Positions 12,601 to 23,627 of a DNA stretch of 64,000 nucleotides are shown piece after piece. The number at the start of each line of letters is the position of its first letter. The first letter of the stretch is position 1. The notes beneath the pieces were generated by a model that did not search any database, was not told where the DNA came from, and worked only from the letters and a program-made list of their open reading frames with translations. Location: the NCBI RefSeq assembly GCF_000002995.4, contig NW_025062478.1, positions 10,350,001 through 10,414,000 of the forward strand. The letters run 5' to 3'. The position numbers were made by a program, and so were the translations under genes. Source of the DNA: Brugia malayi. Taxonomy: Eukaryota > Nematoda > Chromadorea > Rhabditida > Onchocercidae.

Positions 12601-15600
12601 AAAGCAAACATACATAATGTATGATTCACCATCGAAAATACCTTCGGCGAATAAAATAACAGATCGGATGATAGCATCACTGGAAACAATCAATTGTAAT
12701 TCAACGGATGGTACCTTTGATTGATTATTGATTGTTAAAGAGGTTTCCAAAATGGTATCAGCCTGAAATAATGAGAAAATTGCAAGTTTAATGTAAGTTT
12801 ATATACAAGTTTAATATAAATATAAGTTTCAAGTTTATATAATATAATAATCAAAAATTTAAAGTTTATATTGTGAATTAAATTGTGCGTCGATCTAATT
12901 TTTCAACAAATTAATAGAATTATTAAAAATTAAAATTTAATAGTTGACAAAACGTAATCAATGAATTATTTTTTATTATTTTATGTATGTTTTCTTCGTT
13001 GAAACCGGAATTGATTTAACTAGCGAATAGTAAGGATACGTACTGCAAGATGATATAAACGTAAACATGTAAATAACTTTTTTAGAAATTAAAGTTAATA
13101 AAACTAAATACGCTTAAAACGTGAAACATACCGGAATGATTTGTTTATTTCCCTCATTCTCATTTGATAATGCATTATTTCTACATTGTTCATAGTTTTG
13201 TAATTCTGTCTGAAATCCGACAGATATATTATTTAGTAATAATTAATGCTTTAAATTAAGAATTTATTCGTCGAAAAACAATTTAGATTTATAGGTTTTA
13301 CTTTTGAAATGAGAAAAACACTAATTTTTTGTTTTCTTTTCTTAAAACTTAATATTTACTTGTAAAAACTGGCACTTAAATTCTAAACAAAAAAAAAAGG
13401 AAAAGAAGAAACGCTTACCTTGAATATAGGGCTAAAATTTATTTATACTTTAGCTTTCACGTAATTGTAAATAAAACTAACATATAATATACATAATCAA
13501 CGTTAACAATTTTAACATATTTCATTTATTTAAGTCAAAAAATGATAGATTTTTCGCGTTACTTTAGGATTTTAAAAAAAGTGAAATTTAGAGAAAAAAA
13601 AACTATTGAAGAATTTAGAATATTTGTTTTAAAAAATATATACTTACCAATAAATCATATTTTTTTAGATTAAGTTCATGCAATAAATTTTGCTTATCAT
13701 TAATTCTATTTTGTTTCTTATCAATTATAAAACCATGAACTGAAAAAGGTGAAAGTTCAATATGAAGAAATTATATTAATATTAAATTAATGAGTGAGAA
13801 GTTTTCTTTTTTCTTTTATTTATGAATGATCGTCTAAATGATTCATTTACACAACAATTAAACAAACCATTTCCATCCGTAGAAACAACAATTAATTGAT
13901 CACCGGTAATAAAGGTAGTAGCAATCTGATTATTGATTGATTCTTTTAATTTTACTTCACCTGTTACTGGATCTCTCATATCAATCTGCAATATTACGTT
14001 ATATGCTCTAAGCGTACGATAAGTTTTATTTTTTCTTTTACTTATTTCAAAATATTCTAAATAAAAATTTTCACGTAATTAACTGCTGTAGAATTTACTT
14101 TTTAGCAATATTTTTGGTTAATTAAAATGATTAGCTTACCTTACCATGGATCCATGTACATACCAAAGCTTTAGGATCCGGAAATTGTATTAATGCTACA
14201 GCCTGACTTTTACTTTTTATCCTCCATAACCGTGTATTTCCACTATATGCACCTAATGTACCATTCATTAAGGCATATGCAAAAATACCATCACCCAAAT
14301 CACATAATCCGGTTATGGCATCCGTTTCTGTCATTTCATAAAGTAACAAATCATTCTTGAAAATACGAATATCAAAACTTTCTGATCCAACAATAAGCTG
14401 AAAAAAAAAAAAAAAATGGAGAATTTCAAAAAAGTATTTCAAATCATTTTCTTCTTATTTCATGGGTAATTTTCATATCTTGGTTTTCCATTTTTTTTTT
14501 TTAAATCCATTTATTTTATCTTTGTACGTCATTCCGCTCGGCTTGCATAGCGACACATTGTAATCGAAATCAAGAATGATGCATTTTGCACCATATAAAC
14601 TGGAAATAAACTGAATTCCCGAAGTTCCAATTTCAGATAGAACATGCTGAATTAGCACTCAGTATTCCAGTTTAAGTAAAATTTTATATTATCGAAATAA
14701 GTGAAAGATTATGAAAATAAAAGAATTTCATATTATTAAAATTTTTGCAAATTTTAAAATTTGATTAAATTTTTTGAACTCAGTGAACTTTATGTTCAAA
14801 TTATTTGAACATGCATATATCTTTAGCAATATTTCAAAAAAACAAAAAAACAAAATGTATCGTTGAAAAATTCCGGGACACAATTTGTTTTTACTTTTTT
14901 ACCTGAATAAAGTTTAATTAATGAAGGTAAAAAGATCAGAAATTTATCAACAAAATTCACACCTCATTCAAACCATCATTATCGATATCTGATAAGCAAA
15001 GTGATAAGACATTATCACCAGTAACAGTCCAGAAGGCATCATTTCCCTCGATATCTAAACCCCAGACAGCACAATTGCCACCACAAAAGATAAGCTTATC
15101 ATAGGTGTTAAATTTTCCCACCTGAAATTTGATTTTATGAAGTTAATAAAGAAAATGAAGAATTTGTACATAAAAGTAATAATTTTAAAACGAGTAAATT
15201 AGATAAATCAGTCAAAATTGAAAACTAATATTTCAAATTATTTAATCAAATAAATTTACATATTTTATGTGACGAATCATTTTATATATATATATATATG
15301 TTATTACAAAACTTTTTCATGTATATCTTTTCAGGTAAATATATCAAAAATTACACCTGTATGCAATTGACACCATCAATAATTTCACGTTGAATTAATG
15401 TTGTATTATTGTAAGCATCATAAATTAATAAACCACTTATTGTACCAACAATAATTGCATCATGTGTCTTATCCAATGTGGTTACTTCCAATGCACGAAT
15501 TTTTTCATTTATATTAAGAACTGTTTCATTATCATGAATTATAACCTGAAATTTAGCGAATATTTCAAAAATTCAAAATTTCTAATTAAAAATTTTCATG

Positions 15601-15907
15601 CTTACAATAAAATGAAATATTGCTTATTTTTGAAATATCATTCTTAAACGAAAGATTTAATATATATATATATGCATATAAAAGAAAAGTTTTATTAAAA
15701 TTACATTCGACAATTATTTGAAACTATTATTTGTTTAATAAAAAAAAAATAATAATGAGTGACTGTAATTTGCATACAAACCTTATTTGTTGTTGTTGCA
15801 ACAATAAGTTGTAATTGTCCTGTCTCATCAATTATACCAAATCGTGCACAACCAGGTACAATATGATGAGATATTCTATAGGTAAACTCTGATCGAAGGC
15901 CTAACAT
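9620..15907 (-). CDS. bbs-2: BBS2, BBSome subunit (Bardet-Biedl syndrome 2 homologue)
   Basis: Complete gene of 15 exons (minus strand): 15907-15782, 15545-15357, 15121-14963, 14397-14140, 13985-13868, 13739-13648, 13209-13132, 12762-12614, 12415-12311, 12089-11957, 11831-11697, 10953-10816, 10400-10288, 10076-9928, 9717-9620. Every junction keeps frame, giving 679 residues against about 720 in vertebrate BBS2. BBS2 is a core subunit of the BBSome, the coat that moves membrane proteins along cilia. The N-terminal half is the beta-propeller, with family signatures FWTVTGDNV (FWTVTGDNV also in human), [13 protein letters not shown] and [11 protein letters not shown] followed by WRIKSK. Then come the coiled-coil/GAE region ([18 protein letters not shown]) and the helical C-terminus ([25 protein letters not shown]). 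The start was chosen as the first ATG in frame; residues 1-42 align to the family N-terminus. It is divergent from the TSSK gene, with an X-box upstream. Some donors are weak (GTTATA, GTTGGT type) but phases are unambiguous. Confidence 0.96.
10499..10688. repeat. 31-32-bp minisatellite, about 6 units
   Basis: Imperfect tandem units share a core CAAGTGGTACCAATCGTTTG with small substitutions. They lie in the BBS2 intron between the exons at 10,816-10,953 and 10,288-10,400. The reading frame across it on the minus strand is a by-product of the repeat. Confidence 0.9.
14398..14962 (-). other. BBS2 intron 3 with an unexplained open frame
   Basis: A minus-strand frame at about 14,658-14,473 encodes roughly 60 residues (including [20 protein letters not shown]) and is preceded by ATTCAG. 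BBS2 proteins have no insertion at this point: the flanking exons join directly as GLNE-LIVGSE. It is therefore either a cassette exon, a relic, or chance. The same frame is kept in the second copy at about 37,557-37,372, but that copy is nearly identical and gives no independent support. Confidence 0.25.
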
Positions 15908-15955
15908 CAAATAGCACTGTTATTAGATGGGAATTAAGCAAAAGCAAATGGTAAC

Positions 15956-15970
15956 GTTGCCAAGGGTAAC
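15956..15970 (-). promoter_or_regulatory. X-box (RFX/DAF-19 site) of BBS2
   Basis: GTTGCC-AAG-GGTAAC fits the RFX consensus GTNRCC-N(0-3)-RGYAAC exactly, with imperfect dyad symmetry, 49 bp upstream of the BBS2 ATG. A further GGTAAC abuts on the left (15,950-15,955). In C. elegans, bbs genes are switched on in ciliated neurons by DAF-19 through such sites. Position, sequence and gene identity agree. Confidence 0.8.
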
Positions 15971-16160
15971 CAATGGACACGCTAGACACAACAATGCAAT
16001 GCAATTGTGTAATTTAAAATATTTCTTAATAAAAATATATAAGTTAAACTTATACCTTACAAAATATCAAAATGATCGTTGAATTGTTAAGTTTTAAATT
16101 AATGAATGAATTGAATGTTTATTTAAATTTAAAATCTTTTTTAGATAGATTTGACCTTAA

Positions 16161-16165
<5 letters not shown>

Positions 16166-16192
<27 letters not shown>
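16166..16192. repeat. Poly(T) tract
   Basis: 27 consecutive T in the BBS2-TSSK intergenic region. The second copy has a slightly shorter run at about 39,078. Confidence 0.9.
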
Positions 16193-16196
<4 letters not shown>

Positions 16197-16609
16197 CAGC
16201 GATTTCATTTCAAACAGTAATGTCAGAAGTTTAAAATTAAAAATTTTCACTGTAATCTAATTTTTTGTCTAATTTTTAACTTACATTTACAATTCATAAT
16301 TTTTGATAATGATTAAACTAAAATAAAAGTGCAGCATGAATTTGCAATCGATCATTTTAGTAATTTTACATCTGTGTGAAAGGTTGTTGGATTCAAATCT
16401 TTTCTATTGTTGTACTGATGGTTGGTAGATTGATTTTAGCAGAGAGAATTTAAATGAAATAAAATTTTTTATTATATAAATGTTATATATTTTTGAAAGT
16501 AAATCTACTTTGAAAAATTTTTTTTTAGAAATGTATAAAATTTTCAAATTTCAATATCTTGTCTCTTTCATTTTTTTTTCGTTTTGAATTTAATGAAAGT
16601 TAAGCTATA

Positions 16610-19157
16610 ATGAAATATATTGAAGTTATATGGGAAAAACGATGCATAGAAAAAATGGCGATAGAATCAGAGACTAATCATTCTGAAACTGTCGCATCAA
16701 ATGTGACAATTTTGAACTGTTTGCAAGGAAAAGGAATTTATTATAAGCAAGTTATAGGTTTGCGCATATGAATATAATTTTCAAAAAACATTTATAAAAA
16801 TTTTGTAACATTTGAAAACAATTTTTATTTTTTTTTTTTTAATTTATATTTTAAATTTAAACTTTAATAGTAAGCAATGCAAATAGGAATACAAAATCAC
16901 TAAAGATTTGATGTAAGTTTTTTTCTATTTTACAATTAGTAATTGTAAAAAAATTGTAGAAATATGACAAAATAAAATAAATTTATTATACAAATGAAAA
17001 CAATTAAAAGAATTATATAATTGAGAGTCATTACAGGTGACAAATACTGTATAGCATTTTTCAGGTAAGGGGACATTTTCATCGGTTAGATGTGCATGGC
17101 ATAGTGAAATGAAAAAAAATGTTGCACTTAAAATTATTGATACAAGGTATGCTACAATTAATTAACCCTTTAATTAATCTTTAATTAAATTAAAGTTAAT
17201 TAGTTAAATACTTCCTTCATTTCCGATTCTTTTTTCATGTGAATATCAAATCAAAATTTCATTATTTTCAGCTCAAATTCTGATTTCATAGTACGTTTTC
17301 TACCACGTGAAAAAATTATCGTTCAGCAATTGAACCATGCAAATATTATTAAAAATTTTGAAGTTAGTCATTAATCGAACTTCTATCAGAAAATTAATTT
17401 CACAGCAATAATAACAATTTAATATTAGTAGCAATTTTCATTGGCACTAAAATGCTAATTGAGATTTATATTTAATTATATTTTTTATATTTAATTATAT
17501 ATTGAGATTTATATTTAATTATATTTATTATATTACAACAAATAAAGTAACATGTTCCAGTCTAAATTATTCATTCTTAATTTATATCAGCAAAAACAAA
17601 TTTAGTAATGAAAACAGACCAAAAAAACGAATTAAACTGAACTAGCGAAGATAAGAATGATAATATTTCTAATAACCAATTAAAGTGATAAAATGATGTG
17701 ATGATACATTGGACAATGTAAATTATCAAATCAAAAATAAACAAATAAGTAAAAAATAAACGAAAAACAAAGAAGCAAAAAGAAAAAAGAACATTTCAAG
17801 ATGCTTTTATTGTATTTCTTTAATGTCAGATCATAAATGATAAAAGATTTCTTTATCAGATCATAAATGAGGAACCGTATGTATGCTTCGTTCAAGAATA
17901 TGCTATGCACGGTGATCTCTTACAAAAAATCAAGAAAAATAATTGGATCGATGAGGATGAGGGTCGATTTTATTTTCGACAACTTATTGAAGCACTTACG
18001 GTATTTTAATATGTAATGAATTATTGTAATTAGCTAATTAAACTTTTGTAAGCATGATTTTTGACATTTTTAAATCAGGTATAGTTGAATAAAATTACTT
18101 CCTTTTACATAAATTTACTTTTCAACTTAATTACTTAATTGAATTTTCAATTTAATTACTGTGACATTTGAATCTTTCACAATTTGTTATTCATGGCAGA
18201 ACGAGTTATAAGTTAAAAGCTTACATATATACACATATTTTTTTAATTTTCATTTGATGAATATCCAATATTTTTTCATAACAAATTTTAAATGTTTATA
18301 AAAAGAATTGTGTAATAAATTTAATCATAAATCTATTAAATTTTCAATCAGATCTCAATCATATTAAAATAGTTTAGTATTTGAAATCAATCAGTATAGC
18401 ACATCGTGATATCAAGTGTGAAAATGTATTATTGGACAGTTGTGATAATGTTAAACTTGGCGATTTTGGCTTTGCTCGATTTATGAAAGCTGATGAAGTG
18501 TCGCATACATTTTGTGGATCTCGAGCTTATGTTGCACCTGAATTATTGAGGTGATGATAATTATGATAAGCCAGGCTTTTTTTCATTCAAACTTTTCTGT
18601 GATGTTGCATATGAAAGTAAAACTCTGCAACTTCTGCCCAATACAGTAATGAAAAGTGTATACTTAGGTCATATCCATATAACGGTTTCCTGGCAGATAT
18701 TTGGAGTACAGGTATATTGCTATATGTTATGGTTACCGGATTTATGCCATATGATGATCGAAATATCAATAAAATGCTTGAAAAACAATTGCAACATCGG
18801 TAGTTTGACTTCAATTATTTATAGTATATGTGATTTGACCTTCGTAAATTAATACTTCTAATATTTAAGTCTTTTCGATTATCTTTCAAGCATTAACTAC
18901 ATAATATATAACAGATATCAATTATTAATAAGTGATCTTACGTAAGTTCTAATGTAATCCGTAGTTGTAGGATTACATTTCCACGTCGTCGTAATTTGAG
19001 TGCTGAAGTAAAAGAACTTATCTATGCTATGGTACATCCGGTACCATTAAAACGACGACCATATGACGAAATTATCAAATCGTCATGGCTTGCTGATATA
19101 AAGTACGAACTTCGCACAGAACCATTTTCTCAAAACTCTGATAAAATCACATCGTAA
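16610..19157 (+). CDS. Testis-specific serine/threonine kinase (TSSK)-like protein kinase
   Basis: Seven exons in frame: 16610-16757, 17065-17146, 17272-17362, 17860-18000, 18378-18550, 18668-18799, 18971-19157 (TAA). They give 317 residues; an in-frame ATG at 16,655 would give 302, and a stop lies three codons before 16,610. The kinase core is complete: glycine loop GKGTFSSVR (about 50-58), VALK with the ATP-binding Lys at 72, HRDIKCEN with the catalytic Asp at 165, DFG at 183-185, and APE at 207-209. Family hallmarks are [23 protein letters not shown] and [15 protein letters not shown]. TSSKs act in spermatogenesis; nematode sperm are amoeboid, so here the role would be in sperm development rather than flagella (inference). 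The protein ends soon after the kinase domain. It is divergent from BBS2 with about 700 bp between start codons. At exon 4 the acceptor context CAGATCATAAATGA occurs twice, 33 bp apart; only the second keeps frame. Confidence 0.92.
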
Positions 19158-20906
19158 CACAAATTAAAATCAATCAAATGTTCATTTTGCATTCAAAACG
19201 ACTGATGTTGAACTTATTGATATAATACAACTTATCCAAAAGAAAAAACTATCAAAAATTCACTTTGGAATAATACTTTAATGGCGAAATTGATAAAATT
19301 TGTAATTAGTAACAGTTTTAATCAAATTTCAACGTCGAAGTTAATTTTAATTGCAAATTTAAGTATGCATATTTACGAAAATTTTGCAGTTTCCATCAAT
19401 TCCTGTAATTTAAACCAAGAAAATAAATTTTGTTTTAATTAAGTGGAGACAATATAATAGAATTGTAATTCATTAAGAAAATATGTTTTCTAAACATAAT
19501 TGACAATTATATTTGCCATGCATGTGATCTGCTCACATCCTATCGTGGTCACTTGACAACTTAAATAAAAAACATTCCATATTTGAATAACATTTAAATG
19601 GCGAAATTAATAAAAAATGTAATTATTAATATTCTCAATTAATTTTTGACATTGAAAATAATTTTTATTACAAATTTAAGCATTCATCGTTACGAAAATC
19701 CGGCAGTTTCTACCAGTTGCTGTAATTTAAATGAGAGAAAAGTCTTTAATTTTGTTAAATTTCGTTTTAATTAAGTGCTAATAAGATTAAAGTTTTTGCA
19801 AAAATTAAAATTTTTTTCTCTATTTAAATTATAAAAACTGCGCAAAATGCACGTTTTTCATAATGGTCCATTCTTAAATTTACAATTATAATTAATTTCA
19901 ATGTCAAAAATGTTTCTAATCATAATCATTTTTATTTTGTCATTTTAGTTTAGTTCCAAAGCAAAATCTTGGAATTTTTTTTTTTTGTTTTGTTTTGGTT
20001 GTCAAAGTTTATGCTAGGATGTGAATATATCGTTCTAATGAAAGTACAATGGAAATAAAAATATAAATTAAGTTTGACATGCATATTTATAGATAGATAA
20101 ATGTATTTGATGAATTTTGATTTTATAATTTTATTGACACTTAGTTAAGTCAAAATTTGAAATTATATCCTTGTTTAGACTGCTGGTACAAATTTTCATA
20201 ACGATCCATTCTTAAATTTATAATTAAAGTTAATTTCAATGTCGAAAATAACTTGATCACAACTATTTTTTATTTCCCATTTTAGCTTTGCTCATTTATT
20301 TCTTCTCTCAATGTTATTCACCTGAAAATATCTTATCAAGCATTCAACTGCAATTGTTTCACTTTTTTTTTGATTCAGCCATAATCTTTTCTTGCAAGTT
20401 CATTGAAAATAATGCATCTAATCTTGACAAAAATTGACACTGCAAATTATTGAATTCATATATTGTAATACTAATAAAGCAGAAATATTCTATTTATGAG
20501 ATTTGAGCTGTTTTGATATAACGAAATGAAAAATCAATTTACGGTCTTAATTCTGCTTATGTACAAATTTATTTGAATATTATTTCTTTTTTTTTTTTTT
20601 ATTCCGCAATGCTAAAATGTAATGAGTGATCAAATACTTCGCTTATTTGTATGTTAGCATCTTACTTCCTCACAATTATTTCCTGGCAATTAAGATTTCT
20701 TTAGTTCTCATAAAGGTTATAGTGAATTCATGTAGATATATTATTTCACATGAGGTCTTGTCATTTTTGCATTTTCATAACTTTCTAATAAGATGAGAAT
20801 AAGTAAAAAAGAAAATAAGATTTACTGTCATTTGTAACTTTGAAGAAGAGTAATTTTGTACTGATTATATCTTAAATTTGTTCACATTGAGTTAAATCAG
20901 ACAATG
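19158..20906. repeat. Non-coding region with diverged internal duplications
   Basis: No gene is recognisable. A block beginning AATGGCGAAATTGATAAA (about 19,280-19,445) recurs in diverged form at about 19,597-19,785. A second block beginning CCATTCTTAAATTTA (about 19,868) recurs near 20,206. These look like old local duplications. The region is present again at 42,040-43,787. Confidence 0.6.
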
Positions 20907-21125
20907 TTATAAATTTACTAAACAATAAAATGGATGAATTTCAGTTTTATTAAATACTTTTCTGACTTTTTCACATTTTTTCAACAACCAATTTCTTTTA
21001 AATATAGTGGGAAGATTAATGTCTCTGAAATCCAACTTTAGACTAAAGATCACAGCAAGTCGGTGACCCGAAATTTTAGCAACAGCGAGCAGATGATCAG
21101 CCATCTTACTGTGTGCAGAATCCAT
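20907..21125 (-). CDS. Unrecognised 72-residue reading frame
   Basis: An ATG-initiated frame with more even codon use than the surrounding AT-rich DNA, beginning MDSAHSKMADHLLAVAKISG. It has a mixed hydrophobic/basic composition and no signal peptide or known motif. It sits just upstream of the first zinc-finger unit on the opposite strand. The second copy (44,006-43,788) differs by one residue. It could be a small gene, an exon, or a relic of something older. Confidence 0.3.
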   Translation of the reverse strand: MDSAHSKMADHLLAVAKISGHRLAVIFSLKLDFRDINLPTIFKRNWLLKKCEKVRKVFNKTEIHPFYCLVNL

Positions 21126-21453
21126 TTGCCTTTTAATGCCATAGTTGAATCCATCAGTTAAAAATCCATCGATTTGTCGATTTGTTATTGGAATTCAATT
21201 GCTCATTTTAATTCCATTAAAATGACAATATGTAAAAAGTGACTCTCATAGAAGTTCGCACCGAATCAGTAATTTTTTTTAACCTCTGATTTGCAACTTT
21301 GGGAAATTTTTATTTTTTATATCACTTTTCCTGTTAAGATTAAGCAAAATCTTCTTAAAATAGCGTCCAACATAAATTATATAATTGATAAACTTTAATA
21401 ACATGACAGCATCACTTAATCCAATTCACATATAATCAAGTATCATCTCATAG

Positions 21454-21500
21454 ATCTTGTACAAGCGAAGCGTCTCGCTTGCTTTATTTCACTATAAAAA
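21454..21500 (+). promoter_or_regulatory. Promoter cassette of a type A zinc-finger unit
   Basis: AAGCG-TCT-CGCTT dyad (21,468-21,480), then TTTATTTCAC and a TATA box (TATAAAAAAA from 21,493). The same cassette precedes the other type A units (about 44,334, 49,604 and 55,190). A variant lies in every type B spacer. The ATG of the next open frame is 70 bp downstream. Promoter function is inferred from the TATA element and its recurrence. Confidence 0.5.
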
Positions 21501-21562
21501 AATATAGGAAATTAAGGAACCATAGATGAAACAAATTCAAAGATGAAATAAAATTGCAAAAA

Positions 21563-21748
21563 ATGTCACAATTGCTTTGCATAAATTATTTTCAGCAGTA
21601 TAATATAGCAGCTGAAATGAAATTATTCAGTGTAAAGGATCAAACACTGATTGCTATTATTATATCATTAAATGTAATAATTTATATTCTATTACTATTA
21701 GCCCCATATTGTTTGTTGCACGCGGAACAAAGTTATCAATATACATAG
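21563..21748 (+). CDS. Unit 1 upstream exon/ORF with transmembrane helix (type A)
   Basis: 61 residues from ATG. A TTTTCAG acceptor lies inside the frame just before a second ATG (MKLFSVKDQ), so that Met may be the real start. A strong hydrophobic segment (LIAIIISLNVIIYILLLLAP) is followed by CLLHAE. It is repeated in front of every zinc-finger gene. In type B copies the frame reaches a GTAAGT donor right after HAD, so this looks like a 5' exon; in type A that donor is altered (ACAAAGT). I could not find a splice that joins it in frame to the next exon. It may be a separate small membrane protein or a non-coding leader. Confidence 0.4.
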   Translation: MSQLLCINYFQQYNIAAEMKLFSVKDQTLIAIIISLNVIIYILLLLAPYCLLHAEQSYQYT

Positions 21749-21874
21749 TTGCCACCTCCATCTGAATGAGCATTTATACATGCGATTATTTAACAATATC
21801 TAACAGAAGTAACAGAAGGCCTCTGTCAAACTCTCTTCCACAAATTTCTTTCATTTATTTTGTTCTCTTTTTAG

Positions 21875-23234
21875 AGTTTTGACTTATGAGAAAGATTTGG
21901 AACTCGATAATAATTTAGAAAAGCATTTATTTGGGCAAATTTTTCCTTCGGCATTTGTCAATGAGCAATTGCCTAGTAAATTTGAATGTTTTCAGAATTG
22001 GCAACAAATTATTCTCGTTGGCAGTTGGCATGCATTTCATCTATTTCTTCTTCTTCTTTTTGCAACTGAACAATATTCAAACAACCGTAAGCCCATTTAA
22101 AGTTTAAAAAATAGAACATAGCGTTGCGATACCATGGAGATTTAAATTTTTACCCGGTATGAGATTGATAATTGCATATCATTTGAGGTAGCGCAAACGG
22201 ATCAAACAGAACCATTGGATTTATCAATATCAAAAGTGAAAGAGAAAGGCAATGCATTACAAGGCTTATCAATGGAAAGAAAGTGTGAAGAAGAAATTGG
22301 ACTGCAATTGCTTCAAACAAAAACATTGTATTCAACCGCTTCAAAAGTCAGTGATGAACGAATTCCAATCGAAACAGTCATGAAAGTAATGGAAATGTCA
22401 AAGCAGGAAAGTAGAACGAAAAAGAAGCAACGCCACGATGTACACCAAAAGCAAGAACATACGATGACTCATACCGATGAGAAGCCGTACAGTTGTCCGA
22501 CATGCAAAAAGAACTTCACTGAGTCCGGCAATATGAAAAGGCATGTGATGAGTCATACGGGTGAAAAACCATACAGTTGTCCGATATGCGGGAAAAGTTC
22601 CACTCATCCCGGTAATATGAAAAAACATATGATGACTCATACCGGTGAGAAGCCGTGCAGTTGTCCGATTTGCAAGAAGAATTTCACTGATTCCAGTAAT
22701 ATGAAAAGACATATGATGACTCATACCGGTGAGAAGCCGTGCAGTTGTCCGATTTGCAAGAAGAATTTCACTGACTCCAGTAATATGAAAAAACATATAA
22801 TGACTCATACCGGTGAAAAGCCGTACAGTTGCCCGACATGTAAAAAGAATTTCACTAACTCCGATAATATGAAGCAACACATGCTGACTCATACCGGTGA
22901 AAAGCCGTACAGTTGTCCAACATGCAAAAAGAATTTTACTCAGTTCAGTAATATGAAAAAACATGTGATGATTCATACCGGTGAGAAACCGTACAGTTGT
23001 TCAATATGCAAAAAGAATTTCACTCAGTTCGGAGATATGAAAAAACATATGATGATTCATACAGGTGAAAAGCCATACAGTTGTCCGATATGCGGAAAAT
23101 GTTACACTCGAAGATACATTTTGCAGTCTCACATGGTAACTCATGACATGAATAGACCTGTTTACCACTGTACTGCATGCAGTAAAGATTTTCAGACTAA
23201 ATGCGGCTTGAAATTACACATGCGGAATCATTAA
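21875..23234 (+). CDS. Unit 1 C2H2 zinc-finger protein, 9 fingers, PLDLS motif
   Basis: Two exons, 21875-22086 and 22210-23234 (TAA), are separated by a 123-bp intron (donor GTAAGC, acceptor ACAG). The phase agrees (C+AA = Gln). The first exon encodes about 70 residues (LEKHLFGQIFPSAFVNEQLP, then a hydrophobic WHAFHLFLLLLFA). The second starts QPLDLSISKVKEK, a basic linker, then nine C2H2 fingers of 28-residue period joined by TGEKP. PLDLS is the canonical CtBP-binding motif of transcriptional repressors, so a nuclear DNA-binding repressor is inferred. Finger helix positions -1/2/3/6 include E-G-N-R, H-G-N-K, D-S-N-R, N-D-N-Q, Q-S-N-K and Q-G-D-K. Finger 2 has Ser in place of the core Phe. 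No in-frame ATG lies in the first exon, so a further 5' exon is needed; the first Met inside the second exon is MERKCEEE (22,272). The finger exon is certain, the intron probable, the 5' end unresolved. Confidence 0.8.
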
Positions 23235-23580
23235 AAATTACGCTTTACGTCTTATTTTCAATTAAATACGCATTGCTATTCCTGTTATTATTGATTATTT
23301 ATATTTTTCATCAGCAAATTCTTCTGTCATTTGTCTTTATTTGTTAAATAATTCTCTCTCACTATTATTGTTGTTATAGTTGCGTTAATCTTGGTCATAT
23401 AAATTTTTATCATTTTTCATGTCATTTTTCTTGTTAAGATCAATCAAAATCTCCTTAAAATAGCGCCCAACATGCATGATATAATTGGCAAACTTTAATA
23501 ATATAGTAGCATCACTTTAACTCAGTTTACATACAGTACATTCTTTCTGAAAAATGAACTAATCAAGTATCATCTCACAG

Positions 23581-23627
23581 ATCTTGTATAAACGAAGCGT
23601 CTCGCTTGCTTTATTTCACTATAAAAA
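23581..23627 (+). promoter_or_regulatory. Promoter cassette variant in type B spacer
   Basis: Same AAGCG-TCT-CGCTT dyad and TATAAAA (from 23,620) as the type A cassette, but about 1.8 kb from the next open frame because of the inserted DNA. Further copies lie near 27,425, 31,265, 46,122, 51,725 and 57,305. Confidence 0.4.

Noticed and set aside
22150..22344. 64-codon antisense frame repeated in every unit
   Set aside because: Opposite strand of the intron and the PLDLS-containing exon start; no splice or start context of its own.
22398..22976. 192-residue antisense open frame over the zinc fingers (repeated at 26,242, 30,001, 50,543 and 56,131)
   Set aside because: It is the reverse reading of the 84-bp finger repeat; its periodic sequence simply mirrors the sense codons.
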